Below are positions 43,498-52,478 of a DNA stretch of 64,000 nt, piece by piece; within the stretch, counting starts at the first letter, position 1, and each line of letters opens with the position of its first letter. The DNA is taken from NCBI GenBank assembly GCA_033764775.1, contig JANRIQ010000031.1:19094-83093 (forward strand), given 5' to 3'. The position numbers and the translations under genes were made by a program. The notes beneath the pieces were generated by a model that saw nothing but the letters and a program-made list of their open reading frames with translations, searched no databases and was not told where the DNA came from. Source of the stretch: JAWXCE01 sp033764775. Its GTDB lineage: Bacteria > Pseudomonadota > Alphaproteobacteria > Rhizobiales > Rhodomicrobiaceae.

Positions 43498-44742
43498 CTA
43501 TTGCTTCGAAACTTTCGGGTATGGCGGGAGCACGAGGTCTTTGTGCACGATAACCCGCAATAGCCAGCCGGGCCTCACCTTGATGGTGGGCTGAACATTA
43601 AGATTGCGTTCGAAGACTTTCTGGCCGGCGCGGTTCGCGGCGTCGCCGCCGCCGTCGCGCAGAGCGGCGGCCAAATCGTCATCATCGCTTGAGGACAGCT
43701 CCGCTCCGGCACTCAGCAGCGTCGCCAGCACGGCGCCCTGGAACAGTTTCCAAGCATGATGATCGACGCGGTCGGTTAAACCGGCGCTGCCGCCGACGTC
43801 CGTGGCCGGCAGGTTGTCGATGACGATCGAGGATCCATCGGGACGGATGAGTCGCTGCCAGACCACGAGCGCGCGGTTCTGGCCGAAGCCGATACGGGCG
43901 TCATAACGGCCGATCAGACGCGAGCCTTGCGGGATGAGGAGATGGCGCCCGGTCCTGGTGTCATAGACCGGCTCGGTCACCTGGGCGATGACGAAGCCGG
44001 GCAAGTCCGAGTTGAGCCCCGTAACAAGACTTGCGGCAATCACCGTGCCGGCCATGATCTGAAAGGGCGAGACAGGCGTTTGCAGCGAGTGCGGGTTCAG
44101 GACGTCGCGGCCTGGGCCGGTCTTGAGAAAGCTCAGATTGGCGCTCTGTTCGGCGGCGGTCTCGGCGCCGTGGCCGGTCAAGCCTGGCGTTAGCGCCGCA
44201 AAGGACGACGCGCTATCCGGCGGTCCTCCGGTTGCGCGCATGTCGCCTTCTCTTGGCGGCGCCTTCGCTTGAGTGTTTGCCCCGCCCCGAAGCGGGAAAA
44301 ACAGGCCCGCCTTTCGCGCGTCCGCCTCCAGCCGTTCATCGTCCGCCCCGCCGTCAAGGGCAGCGCCGGGTCTAACCTCCGCGAACGGTCGTAACGCCCC
44401 ATCCGGCAGCCCATCGTCGAAAGGCTGTTTCGGCTGGCTGTCGGCCGGTCGGGGGACACGGTCATAATCCGTCGGTAACCGCTCGAGGCCTTCGGCCCTG
44501 GGTTTGGTCTGCGGCGCGTATAATTCTTGCACCGCGCGGGGCCGAAACCAGTCCGGCGGATCGAGGGAGAGAAGCACCAGCGCCGCCAGGACAAAGATGA
44601 TCCCGGCGATGACACCAGCAACCATAATGCGGCTGAGTTTCGCAACCGGCGCGGGCCGTGCGCGCAGGTCGAGCGCCTCGGCCCCGTCGTTCGAATCCGG
44701 CCGGTGCGGCGGGGGCTCGCTCATTTCCACATCTCCCGCCAT
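43498..44742 (-). CDS. trbI: Conjugal transfer protein TrbI (VirB10)
   Basis: A 414-residue protein with a short cytoplasmic part, one helix (IMVAGVIAGIIFVLAALVLL), a Pro-rich periplasmic stretch and the VirB10 core (IPQGSRLIGRYDARIGFGQNR, then a C-terminal antenna, VIVHKDLVLPPY). It spans the envelope in the type IV secretion channel. It overlaps trbG by 22 bases. Confidence 0.93.
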   Translation of the reverse strand: MAGDVEMSEPPPHRPDSNDGAEALDLRARPAPVAKLSRIMVAGVIAGIIFVLAALVLLSLDPPDWFRPRAVQELYAPQTKPRAEGLERLPTDYDRVPRPADSQPKQPFDDGLPDGALRPFAEVRPGAALDGGADDERLEADARKAGLFFPLRGGANTQAKAPPREGDMRATGGPPDSASSFAALTPGLTGHGAETAAEQSANLSFLKTGPGRDVLNPHSLQTPVSPFQIMAGTVIAASLVTGLNSDLPGFVIAQVTEPVYDTRTGRHLLIPQGSRLIGRYDARIGFGQNRALVVWQRLIRPDGSSIVIDNLPATDVGGSAGLTDRVDHHAWKLFQGAVLATLLSAGAELSSSDDDDLAAALRDGGGDAANRAGQKVFERNLNVQPTIKVRPGWLLRVIVHKDLVLPPYPKVSKQ

Positions 44743-45728
44743 GCCGCATCGGTTCGGATGATGCGCACCACCCGCTGGGGCGCCTCGCCCAAGCGCAACT
44801 CGGCGGCGGCGAACAGGCGGTCGACGATATAAGTCGCGCCCTGCACGCGGTAATTGACGAGCGCCGGCTGGCCGGTCTCGCCAAGCACGAAGAGCGGCGG
44901 CGACTCGCCGCGTGCGAGCCCGGCGGGGAAGCGGATATAGACCTTCTCGCCGTCGTCGAACACTTGGGCGGGGCGCCAGGGCGCGTTGCCTTCGATGCGG
45001 TAGCGGAACTGCAACCGTTCAAGATTGACCCCCGTTTGCGCGACAGCCTCGGCGGCGATCGCCGCCGAGGCGGCCTGCTGCTTGCGCCGGATCAATTCGG
45101 TCTCGGGATATGTCCAGGACAGCGAGGCCATATAGGTGGCGTCAGTCGAATGCGCCTCGATGTGATAGGTGCGCCGGTTGGTCGTGATGACAAGATTGGT
45201 CGTGAGCCCTTTGGCCGATGGCTTGACGAGGATATGAACGCGCGCCGCCGCGCCCTCGCCGCTGGTCGTATCGCCGATGATCCAGCGCGCCGTGTCTCCG
45301 GCTGACACCGCAATCAGGGTCTCACCAGCCTCCAGCGCGATATCGCAGACCTGCATGGGCGCGGCGTAGAGCTGGTAGAGCGCGCCCGGCGTGAAGGGAT
45401 AGACCTGGATGGCGTTGATATAGCCGTCTTTGGCGGGTTCGATTTTCGCCGCGCGGTTGGCGTCCTCCACATCGACCTCAGGAGCAGGGGCCTCTTCGCT
45501 TGGTTGGGGTTCCGCGTCCCCGTCCGGTTCGGGCGCCGGCTTCAATTGCCCGGGCAGCGGCAGCGGCTCCGGCGTGGGCACAAACTCCGTCTGCGGTTTC
45601 GGCTCATCGATGCGTTTGGCCTCGCCAAACACGGTGTTGTCGAGCGGGATCTCCGCGACCTTGACCCGGGTGCAGGCGGGCGCGGCGAGCATCGCCAGCG
45701 CGATGCAGAGTTTGAGAGACCGGCTCAT
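44721..45728 (-). CDS. trbG: Conjugal transfer protein TrbG (VirB9)
   Basis: A 335-residue protein with an N-terminal signal containing a Cys near 19 (possible lipoprotein). A Pro/Glu-rich segment, then the VirB9 core (INAIQVYPFTPGALYQLYAAP) and C-terminal domain (YIRFPAG) follow. It forms the outer-membrane ring with TrbI. Four-base overlap with trbF. Confidence 0.92.
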   Translation of the reverse strand: MSRSLKLCIALAMLAAPACTRVKVAEIPLDNTVFGEAKRIDEPKPQTEFVPTPEPLPLPGQLKPAPEPDGDAEPQPSEEAPAPEVDVEDANRAAKIEPAKDGYINAIQVYPFTPGALYQLYAAPMQVCDIALEAGETLIAVSAGDTARWIIGDTTSGEGAAARVHILVKPSAKGLTTNLVITTNRRTYHIEAHSTDATYMASLSWTYPETELIRRKQQAASAAIAAEAVAQTGVNLERLQFRYRIEGNAPWRPAQVFDDGEKVYIRFPAGLARGESPPLFVLGETGQPALVNYRVQGATYIVDRLFAAAELRLGEAPQRVVRIIRTDAAWREMWK

Positions 45729-46423
45729 TGCGGCGCTCCGGGAATGACGTCCTCGCTCCAGTTGAAGCTGGTGATGAACAGACCGAGCGGGTTCTTGCGC
45801 AGCAACTCTTCCGTGCGCGGCGTCTCGATCTGAACGGTAAAAAGACCCGTGAAGCGCTTGGCGCCCGCGCCGGCGCCGTTCTCGAAGCTTTTCTCCTCCC
45901 AGCGCAGCTGGAAGGAGGACGGCGAGGCCCTCACCGCGCTGGTCACCTCTACGGAGACCGTTTTCTGCCCGACCTGGGCGAAGGGATCAGCGCTTCGGGC
46001 ATATTCGTTGAGCGTCACCGCCGCTTCGCGGCCGACGAGATCATAGGCCTTAAGCCAGTTCTGCCGGACGATCACGCCGTCGCTGGAAAGCGAGCGCACC
46101 TGCTCGACGAACCGCGCCAATTGATAGGCGATCTGCGCGTCAGTCGGCGCGTAAGCGGCGCTGGCCGGCCCGACGGCGCGGATCTCGCCTTTGGTGCCGA
46201 TCTCGACGACATAGGGCGTGACGCGGCTGCGGCTCGCCTGATGGATGAGGCTAGCTGCAAGCCCCATCGCCAGCCCAAGGCAGCCAAACGCCATCAGCCG
46301 CCAGTTCTTGGCCTGGACGCGGGCCGAGCCGATGCGCTCGTCCCAGACTTGCGCCGCCTTCTGGTAGGGCGTCACGGGCTGCGGCGTGCGCCCGTAGCGC
46401 AAGGTCGAGCGTTTGAAACGCAT
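45725..46423 (-). CDS. trbF: Conjugal transfer protein TrbF (VirB8)
   Basis: A 232-residue protein: a short N-terminal cytoplasmic part, one helix (LMAFGCLGLAMGLAASLIHQ) and a periplasmic VirB8 domain. I chose ATG 46423 with GGAG upstream; the longer GTG frame overlaps the trbL stop. It is an assembly hub of the type IV channel. Confidence 0.92.
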   Translation of the reverse strand: MRFKRSTLRYGRTPQPVTPYQKAAQVWDERIGSARVQAKNWRLMAFGCLGLAMGLAASLIHQASRSRVTPYVVEIGTKGEIRAVGPASAAYAPTDAQIAYQLARFVEQVRSLSSDGVIVRQNWLKAYDLVGREAAVTLNEYARSADPFAQVGQKTVSVEVTSAVRASPSSFQLRWEEKSFENGAGAGAKRFTGLFTVQIETPRTEELLRKNPLGLFITSFNWSEDVIPGAPQ

Positions 46424-46437
46424 GGGTTCGATCTCCA

Positions 46438-47721
46438 CTAATCTTTGGATGTCAGGCTCGGGCCAGGGCTCATCCCCGGCCGGTCGCCGTCGCGCACGGT
46501 GTGGGCGAGCGCCGTCGCCGCATTGGCGATGCGCTGACAGCGGGCGAGGCGCCTCGCCCAGGCGGGCGCGCCGCCCTGGTGGGACGACGGGTCGCTGGAG
46601 GGTTCAGCCGCCGCTGCGGCGTCATTGGGGCCCGTCGCCCGGTAACCATAGGCGGCCCCTTGCGCGTAAGCGTCCGACACCGGTTCGCTGACGCTTGAGG
46701 CGGCCCGTCGCATCGGCTCCGCGATGGCGGCGCTCGCCAGCCCCCTGACGCCGCCGGTTTCATAGGCGGCGGAGGCCGCGCCGGTCATCGAGGCCGCAGC
46801 CTTGACGGCGCCGCCGCCCAAGCGCGCTCCAGCGCTGATCCCCGCGGCCGCAAGCGAGGCCCCGCCGATGCCCGCCGCGGCAAGCCCTGCCGTCGTGGCG
46901 ACCGCCGCGCCCGCCCCCAGTTGCGGCGCGCCCGTGATGAGGCCCGCCGCGATGGAGGGCACGAAAATCGCGAGGCCAAAGACGGCGACTGCGCCCAGAA
47001 TCAGCGCGGCGGCCTGATTGAGCGCGATCTCGCCGGCGATGGGTTTCATGAGTTCGCCGAAGACGCCCGACCCGATGCCGATCACAATGGCCAGCACCAT
47101 CAGCTTGACGCCGGACGAGATGATATTGCCCAGCACTCGTTCGGCGAGAAACGCGGTGCGCCCGAACAGGGCGAAGGGCACGAGGATGAAGCCCGCCAGG
47201 GTGGTGAGCTTGAACTCCAGAATGGCGATGAAGAGCTGCACGGCGAGGATGAAGAACGCTAAAAGCACGATGACCCAAGCGAGCAGAAGGACCGCGATGG
47301 TCACGAAATTCTGGAAGAAACTGGTGAAGCCGGCTAGTTCGCCGGCCTTGGCGAGAAGCGGCTTGCCCGCGTCGAATCCGGTGGCGGCGACAAAGCCGGG
47401 CCGCATCAGATCGGCGGCCGACAGGCTCGCGCCAGACGCTTTAAGCCCCAGGCCCGCAAATGACTGGAAAACGATCCCGGCCAGACTTTGGAAGTTGTTC
47501 AACAGCAGCGCGAAGAAACCGACATACAGCACTTTCTTGATCAGCTGCGCGGGCACGTTATCTTCGCCCGACAGCGCCCAAAACAGACCCGCCAGCGTGA
47601 TGTCGATGGCGATCAGCACGCTGGTGAGATAAGCGACCTCGCTGGATAGAAGCCCGAAGCCGCTGTCGATATACCGGCTGAAAGTCTCGGTAAAGCGGTC
47701 GATGATGGCGAGATCGTCCAT
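46438..47721 (-). CDS. trbL: Conjugal transfer protein TrbL (VirB6)
   Basis: A 427-residue polytopic protein with at least six membrane helices in the first 270 residues. A long Ala/Gly-rich tail of low complexity follows (AAGIGGASLAAAGISAGARLG). It matches TrbL, which forms part of the inner-membrane platform. Confidence 0.9.
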   Translation of the reverse strand: MDDLAIIDRFTETFSRYIDSGFGLLSSEVAYLTSVLIAIDITLAGLFWALSGEDNVPAQLIKKVLYVGFFALLLNNFQSLAGIVFQSFAGLGLKASGASLSAADLMRPGFVAATGFDAGKPLLAKAGELAGFTSFFQNFVTIAVLLLAWVIVLLAFFILAVQLFIAILEFKLTTLAGFILVPFALFGRTAFLAERVLGNIISSGVKLMVLAIVIGIGSGVFGELMKPIAGEIALNQAAALILGAVAVFGLAIFVPSIAAGLITGAPQLGAGAAVATTAGLAAAGIGGASLAAAGISAGARLGGGAVKAAASMTGAASAAYETGGVRGLASAAIAEPMRRAASSVSEPVSDAYAQGAAYGYRATGPNDAAAAAEPSSDPSSHQGGAPAWARRLARCQRIANAATALAHTVRDGDRPGMSPGPSLTSKD

Positions 47722-47729
47722 GGCGCGCC

Positions 47730-48239
47730 TTAACTGGCCAACCGGAAAGGGGCCGCCGCGGTTGCGTCCGCCACATCGGGCGGTAAAAGCCGCTGGAGGT
47801 CTTCATCGAGGGAGCGGGCGTGACCGCCGCCGGGCGCTGGCGATCCTCGCCCGCGCTTCACCATGGCGAAGGCCGCCTCGAAGCCGAACCAGCTATAAAA
47901 ATGCGCCAGCGACGGCTCGCAGAACACGGCGATCCGGTCAGCCGCCTCGAAGCGGTGCAGCATGCGCCGCATCAGCCGCGTACCGACGCCTTGTTTGTGG
48001 ACGTCCGGGTGCACGCCGAACAGGGTGAGATGCACGACCGCCTCGCCCTGCCGCTCGGCGGCGAGCAGCCCGACGACGACGCTCATCGCCGGGTCGATGG
48101 CGAGTTCGACGGCGCTGCTTGCCTCAAGCTGGGCGACCAGCGCCTCAGGCGAGGCGCCGAGGCGCGGCCGCGCCTGCCACAGGACGCGCAAAGCGTCAGC
48201 GTCAAGGCCGTGCGTGGTGGATTCATAATACAGGTTCAT
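47730..48239 (-). CDS. GNAT-family N-acetyltransferase inside the trb operon
   Basis: A 169-residue protein with the acetyl-CoA signature GVHPDVHKQGVGTRLMRRMLH and a C-terminal extension. It sits between trbJ and trbL, in the place of trbK (entry exclusion) in RP4- and Ti-type operons. It has the same direction, with gaps of 8 and 28 bases, so it is co-transcribed with the channel genes. The acceptor is unknown. Confidence 0.85.
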   Translation of the reverse strand: MNLYYESTTHGLDADALRVLWQARPRLGASPEALVAQLEASSAVELAIDPAMSVVVGLLAAERQGEAVVHLTLFGVHPDVHKQGVGTRLMRRMLHRFEAADRIAVFCEPSLAHFYSWFGFEAAFAMVKRGRGSPAPGGGHARSLDEDLQRLLPPDVADATAAAPFRLAS

Positions 48240-48267
48240 TGGGGAAAACTCCTATCGTCAGGCGCTA

Positions 48268-48990
48268 TCAACGACGGTCGGCATATGCCGAGGCTGTGCC
48301 CAGAAAGGTCTGAAAGCGCTGGCGCGCTTCCTCCTGGGTCACCAGATCGCGGGCGCGCGCCGAGGTCTCCGCCCGGGCGGCGGCGGCCAGCAGCGCCTGG
48401 GTCTGCAGGGATTGCTTGATGCTGAGCCCGGTTAACTCGTTGCCGGTCTGCGCCGCCTGCAGGCTGCCCTCCGCCGCTTTCGACTGCAGGAGCAGGCTAT
48501 CCAGCAGGCTCGCATCCGCCGCGATGGCCTCGACGATCTGGGCCTGCGTCATCGCGTTGCGCTTGAACGCCGCGAGCGCCTCGGCCCAGCGCTCGCGCGC
48601 CGCCGAGACCGCGGCGTCGCTTGTCAGGGCGCCAAACTCGTTGGGGTAGAGCCGCGCCAGGGCGGTTTGCGTCTCAGCGACGGACAGAGCGACCGCCTCG
48701 CCTTCAGCCAGCGTGGCGGCGAGCTGGTTCAAGCTCGCCTGCAGGCGCGGCGACGCGGATTGACCGATGGGCGCCAGATGCCGGTCCATTCGAATGAGCA
48801 TTTGCGCCTCGTTCTGCAGTTGCTGGACTTGGTTGTTGACGCTCTGCAGAGCGCGCAAGGCGGAGGCCAGATTTTGTTTATAATTCAGGGGATCGTAGAC
48901 GATGTCCGCTGCAAAGCTGGGCGCCGGAAGCCCGGCGAGCGCGAGCGTCAAAACCAGACCTTTGAAACGGCGGCGGGGACGGCGATTCAT
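48268..48990 (-). CDS. trbJ: Conjugal transfer protein TrbJ (VirB5)
   Basis: A 240-residue protein with a signal peptide (LVLTLALAGLPAPSFAAD) and long coiled alpha-helices (YKQNLASALRALQSVNNQVQQL). I chose ATG 48990 (AGGAG upstream). It is probably a minor pilus or adhesion component. Confidence 0.9.
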   Translation of the reverse strand: MNRRPRRRFKGLVLTLALAGLPAPSFAADIVYDPLNYKQNLASALRALQSVNNQVQQLQNEAQMLIRMDRHLAPIGQSASPRLQASLNQLAATLAEGEAVALSVAETQTALARLYPNEFGALTSDAAVSAARERWAEALAAFKRNAMTQAQIVEAIAADASLLDSLLLQSKAAEGSLQAAQTGNELTGLSIKQSLQTQALLAAAARAETSARARDLVTQEEARQRFQTFLGTASAYADRR

Positions 48991-49024
48991 GGCGTAACTC
49001 CTCGATGTTGCAATCGGCGTGCGC

Positions 49025-51598
49025 TCAGGCGGCGCGGCGCGGCGCAAGCTTGGCGAACAGATCGGCCTCGAGCCTGGCGTCGAACTTGTCGGCCGACGCC
49101 AGCGGCGCGGCCGGGGTCACGGACGGTTCGGCAACCCTGTCGTCGTGCGCAAACGCGGGGCCGGGCCCCGCGAATCCATCGCTCGTTTGCGCGCCAAACC
49201 GCATCAGCAGATCGGCGGCCCAGGCCAAATCTTTTGCCTTGAAGAACTCCATCGCGAAGGCGGCGCGCGGATGCTCCTTGAGCAGCCGGTCGAGGAGCCG
49301 CTGGTCGGCGGGCGAGCCCGCGCCGCACAGGCTGAGCGCCAAGGGGCCGAGGCCTAATTCGAACAGCCGGTTGCCGCGCGCGGTTTGGGCGTAGTAATCG
49401 CGCTTCGGCGTGGCCCGCGCGATGATCTGAATTTGTGCGTCATTCAACCCGAAGCGCTCATAAATCGCCCGCATCTGCGGCTCGACGGCCCGGTCATTGG
49501 GGAGGAACAGCCGTGTTGGGCAACTCTCGATCAGGGCGGAGGCGATGGCGGAGCGCTCAATATCGGCCAGACTCTGGGTCGCGAAAACGACGGCGACATT
49601 CTTCTTGCGCAGGGTTTTGAGCCAAGCGCGAATGCGGCCAGCGAAGAGCGGGTCATCCAGAAACACCCAGGCCTCATCCAGAATAAGGAGCGTCGGCGGC
49701 CCGTCAAACCGCGTCTCCAGCCGGTGAAACAGATAGGTCAGCACCGGCGGGACGAGACGGGCGTGCTCCATAAGCGCCTCGAGTTCCAGATGGAGCACGG
49801 GTGCGCTGCTCAGGCTTTCATCCGCGCCGTCGAGCAAGCGGCCGAACGCGCCGTCCAGCGTATACGGCGTCAGCGCCTGGCTCAGCGCATTCGATTGGAT
49901 GAGAACGGCAAGACCGGTGAGCGTGCGTTCGGCGGGCGGCGCCGCGCTCAGACTTTGCAGCGCCGTCCACACCGCTTGCTTCGCCTCCGGCGTCACGCTC
50001 ACGCCCTCATGGGCGAGCAGACCGGTGACCCAATCGAGAGCGACGGCCATTTCGCTAGGCCGGTCGATGTCCTTCAAGGGCTGGAGCGATAAGCCACCAT
50101 CGAGGCTCAGATCGATCGCCTCGCCACCCATGGCGAGACAGGCGGCGCGGGCCGAGCGCCCCTTGTCGAACACGATCACTTGCGCGTCGATGAAGCGGCG
50201 GAACTGCAGCGCCAGCGCGCTGAGCAGCACGGATTTGCCCGATCCGGTCGGGCCAACGACCAGCGCATGCCCGACGTCGCCCACATGCAGGTCGAAGCGG
50301 AACGGCGTCGAGCCGCGGGTTTTCGTCATCATCAGGACCGGCGCGCGCAAATGGGCGTTGTGGGTTGGCCCGGCCCAGACGGCCGACAGCGACATCAGAT
50401 GGGCGAGATTGAGCGTGTGGACGATCGGCTGGCGGATATTGGCGTAAGGGTTGCCGGGGAGGCTCCCAAGCCAGGCCTCCACCGCGTTCAGGGTCTCGCG
50501 GATGGTGGTGATGCCGCGCGCGCTCACGACGCGCTCGATCGCGAGGAGTTTGTCCTCCGCCGCCCGCGCGTCCGCGTCGCTGACGATAATTGTGGCCGTC
50601 ATGTAGCCATAGGCGACATCATCAGCGCCCAGCTCCTGCAGGGCCTCGTCCGCGTCAATGGCTTTATTGGAGGCGTCGGCGTCAAGTAGTGCTGTTTCAT
50701 TGTTGAACATCACCTCGCGCAGAATCATGGCGACGGATTTGCGCTTGGCGAACCACTGGCGCCGCAGTTTGGTGAGTTCGCGGGTCGCCTCCTGCTTGTC
50801 GAGGGCGATCCAGCGCGTCATCCAGCGATAGGGGAAGTTGAGGTCGTTGAGGGCGTCGAGCAGGCCGGGGACGGTCGCGCTGGGGAAGCCCAGGATGGTC
50901 AGCACGCGCAGGTGCTGATCCCCGAGTTTGGGCGCAACGCCGCCGGTGAGCGGCGTGTCGACGAGGACGGCGTCGAGATAGACAGGCGCGCGCGGCGCGG
51001 CGACCGCCATGGGCCTCGCCGAGATGGCGTCATGCAGGTAAGTCAAGGTCTCGGCGTCGCCGAGCCACGCAGCCTCGGGCAGCAAGGCGGCCAGCAGATC
51101 GAGGGCGCGGCCGGTCTCGGTCAGGAACCCCGTCAAAGCGGCCTTTGGATCCATAACTGAGGTCTGGCCGGCCCGCTCATAGAACAGGCTCTCGCCGCGC
51201 GCCGCCGCGTCTAGCGGCGGCAGGTACAAGAACGTCACATAATAGCGGCTTTCATGATGGCTGCCCGCCGCCTGGAAAGCCTCGCGGCGTTCCTCGTCGA
51301 TGAGCCAGGAGACCGCATCGGCGAAGCGCCCCGCCGGATAGGCCTGCGCCGCAACCCGCCGCGCCTCGAAGAACAGCGCCCAGCCCGCGCCGAAGCGTTT
51401 CAACACGTTGTTCACCCGCGCCGTCACGGCGACGAGTTCGGCCTCCGTGGCGCTGTCGAGATCGGGGCCGCGATAGCAAGCGGTGCGCTGGTAGCTGCCG
51501 TCCTTATTGAGGACGACGCCGGGCGCGACGAGGCAGGCCCAGGGGAGGTAATCGACGAGGCGGGTGGCGCGGGATGTGTATTCGGCAAGATTCAGCAT
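49025..51598 (-). CDS. trbE: Conjugal transfer ATPase TrbE (VirB4)
   Basis: An 857-residue ATPase with Walker A VVGPTGSGKSVLL and Walker B LLILDEAWVFLDD, and the CagE/VirB4 N-terminal domain. I chose ATG 51598, which gives MLNLAEYTSRATRLVDYLPWA; it overlaps the trbD stop by seven bases. It powers channel assembly. Confidence 0.94.
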   Translation of the reverse strand: MLNLAEYTSRATRLVDYLPWACLVAPGVVLNKDGSYQRTACYRGPDLDSATEAELVAVTARVNNVLKRFGAGWALFFEARRVAAQAYPAGRFADAVSWLIDEERREAFQAAGSHHESRYYVTFLYLPPLDAAARGESLFYERAGQTSVMDPKAALTGFLTETGRALDLLAALLPEAAWLGDAETLTYLHDAISARPMAVAAPRAPVYLDAVLVDTPLTGGVAPKLGDQHLRVLTILGFPSATVPGLLDALNDLNFPYRWMTRWIALDKQEATRELTKLRRQWFAKRKSVAMILREVMFNNETALLDADASNKAIDADEALQELGADDVAYGYMTATIIVSDADARAAEDKLLAIERVVSARGITTIRETLNAVEAWLGSLPGNPYANIRQPIVHTLNLAHLMSLSAVWAGPTHNAHLRAPVLMMTKTRGSTPFRFDLHVGDVGHALVVGPTGSGKSVLLSALALQFRRFIDAQVIVFDKGRSARAACLAMGGEAIDLSLDGGLSLQPLKDIDRPSEMAVALDWVTGLLAHEGVSVTPEAKQAVWTALQSLSAAPPAERTLTGLAVLIQSNALSQALTPYTLDGAFGRLLDGADESLSSAPVLHLELEALMEHARLVPPVLTYLFHRLETRFDGPPTLLILDEAWVFLDDPLFAGRIRAWLKTLRKKNVAVVFATQSLADIERSAIASALIESCPTRLFLPNDRAVEPQMRAIYERFGLNDAQIQIIARATPKRDYYAQTARGNRLFELGLGPLALSLCGAGSPADQRLLDRLLKEHPRAAFAMEFFKAKDLAWAADLLMRFGAQTSDGFAGPGPAFAHDDRVAEPSVTPAAPLASADKFDARLEADLFAKLAPRRAA

Positions 51599-51858
51599 GA
51601 CAGATATCCTTTGTGACGGGCGTGACGGGAAAGAACGGCTGGAAACGCGGGGTCTTTGCGGGCGAGCCAGACGCCGAGCGCGTGACCGGCGACCCAGATC
51701 AGGAGACCGGCGAGCCAGAGCCTGAGACCAAGCCCGATGGCGGCGGCGAGCGTGCCGTTGAGGATGGCGAAGGCGCGTGGGCATCCGGCCATCAGCACTG
51801 GCTCGGTCAGCGCGCGGTGGAGCGGGATTTCAAAGCCTGGAATGGGAGAACGGGACAA
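51592..51858 (-). CDS. trbD: Conjugal transfer protein TrbD (VirB3)
   Basis: An 88-residue protein with two hydrophobic helices (AILNGTLAAAIGLGLRLWLAG and following). There is no ATG. The best start is TTG 51858, nine bases after the trbC stop with GAGG just upstream, giving LSRSPIPGFEIPLHRALTEPV, the normal VirB3 beginning. Confidence 0.85.
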   Translation of the reverse strand: MSRSPIPGFEIPLHRALTEPVLMAGCPRAFAILNGTLAAAIGLGLRLWLAGLLIWVAGHALGVWLARKDPAFPAVLSRHARHKGYLSC

Positions 51859-51866
51859 GGGGTACC

Positions 51867-52211
51867 TCAATCGATCAACGCGCCGCCGGCGAAGGAGAAG
51901 AACGACAGGAAAAACGAGGTGGCGGCGAAGGCGATGGTGAGGCCGAAGACGACCTGAATCATCCGCCGGAAGCCCCCGCCCATATCGCCGAACGCCAGAC
52001 TCAGCCCGGTGACGATGATCACGATGACGGCGATCACCTTGGCGACCGGGCCTTCGATGGAGGCGAGAATCTGGGTCAGCGGCGCCTCCCAGGGCATGCC
52101 GGAGCCGGCGGCATGGGCGGGCTGGCATGTCCATGATAAGCTTGTCAGCGCGATTGCAGCGCGCGCTGGCAAGTCGGAAACTTGAAACAGACACCTGGAT
52201 TGCTTGCGCAT
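51867..52211 (-). CDS. trbC: Conjugal transfer pilin TrbC (VirB2)
   Basis: A 114-residue pre-pilin with a signal peptide cut near PAHA|AGSG. Two helices (AKVIAVIVIIVTGLSLAFG and LTIAFAATSFFLSFFSF) are separated by GGGFRRM. This is the first trb gene on this side of the cargo insertion; it lacks trbB immediately upstream, where it belongs in standard operons. Confidence 0.9.
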   Translation of the reverse strand: MRKQSRCLFQVSDLPARAAIALTSLSWTCQPAHAAGSGMPWEAPLTQILASIEGPVAKVIAVIVIIVTGLSLAFGDMGGGFRRMIQVVFGLTIAFAATSFFLSFFSFAGGALID

Positions 52212-52398
52212 GGGCGGTTTATCCTCAGTTGGCGGGGGAACGCGTTTCGAGGGTCAAGCATGCGGCGCGCGCCAGAATTCAGCCATCGGCATAGCCGGGC
52301 GAAACGCCGCGTTAGCCAGTGTTTTCGGGATAACGGGTGAAGCGAATGGCATGCGCCAGGACCACAGCCTAAAGCGCGCTGCGGCGATTGCGAGATCT

Positions 52399-52478
52399 AT
52401 TCACCGTATACATTGCGTTGTTTAGACTTGTGCGTGCGGTGAATGGAGCGCATATTCGCCGTAAAACATGCGGTGATT
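52399..52478 (+). promoter_or_regulatory. Cluster of inverted half-sites before the Fic gene
   Basis: Four related octamers alternate in orientation: ATTCACCG (52399), CGGTGAAT (52437), ATTCGCCG (52454) and CGGTGATT (52471), the last ending at the start codon. ATTC-CCGTA.ACAT.GCG is also a near direct repeat between the first and third. This suggests an operator array for a repressor of the Fic gene. Confidence 0.5.
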
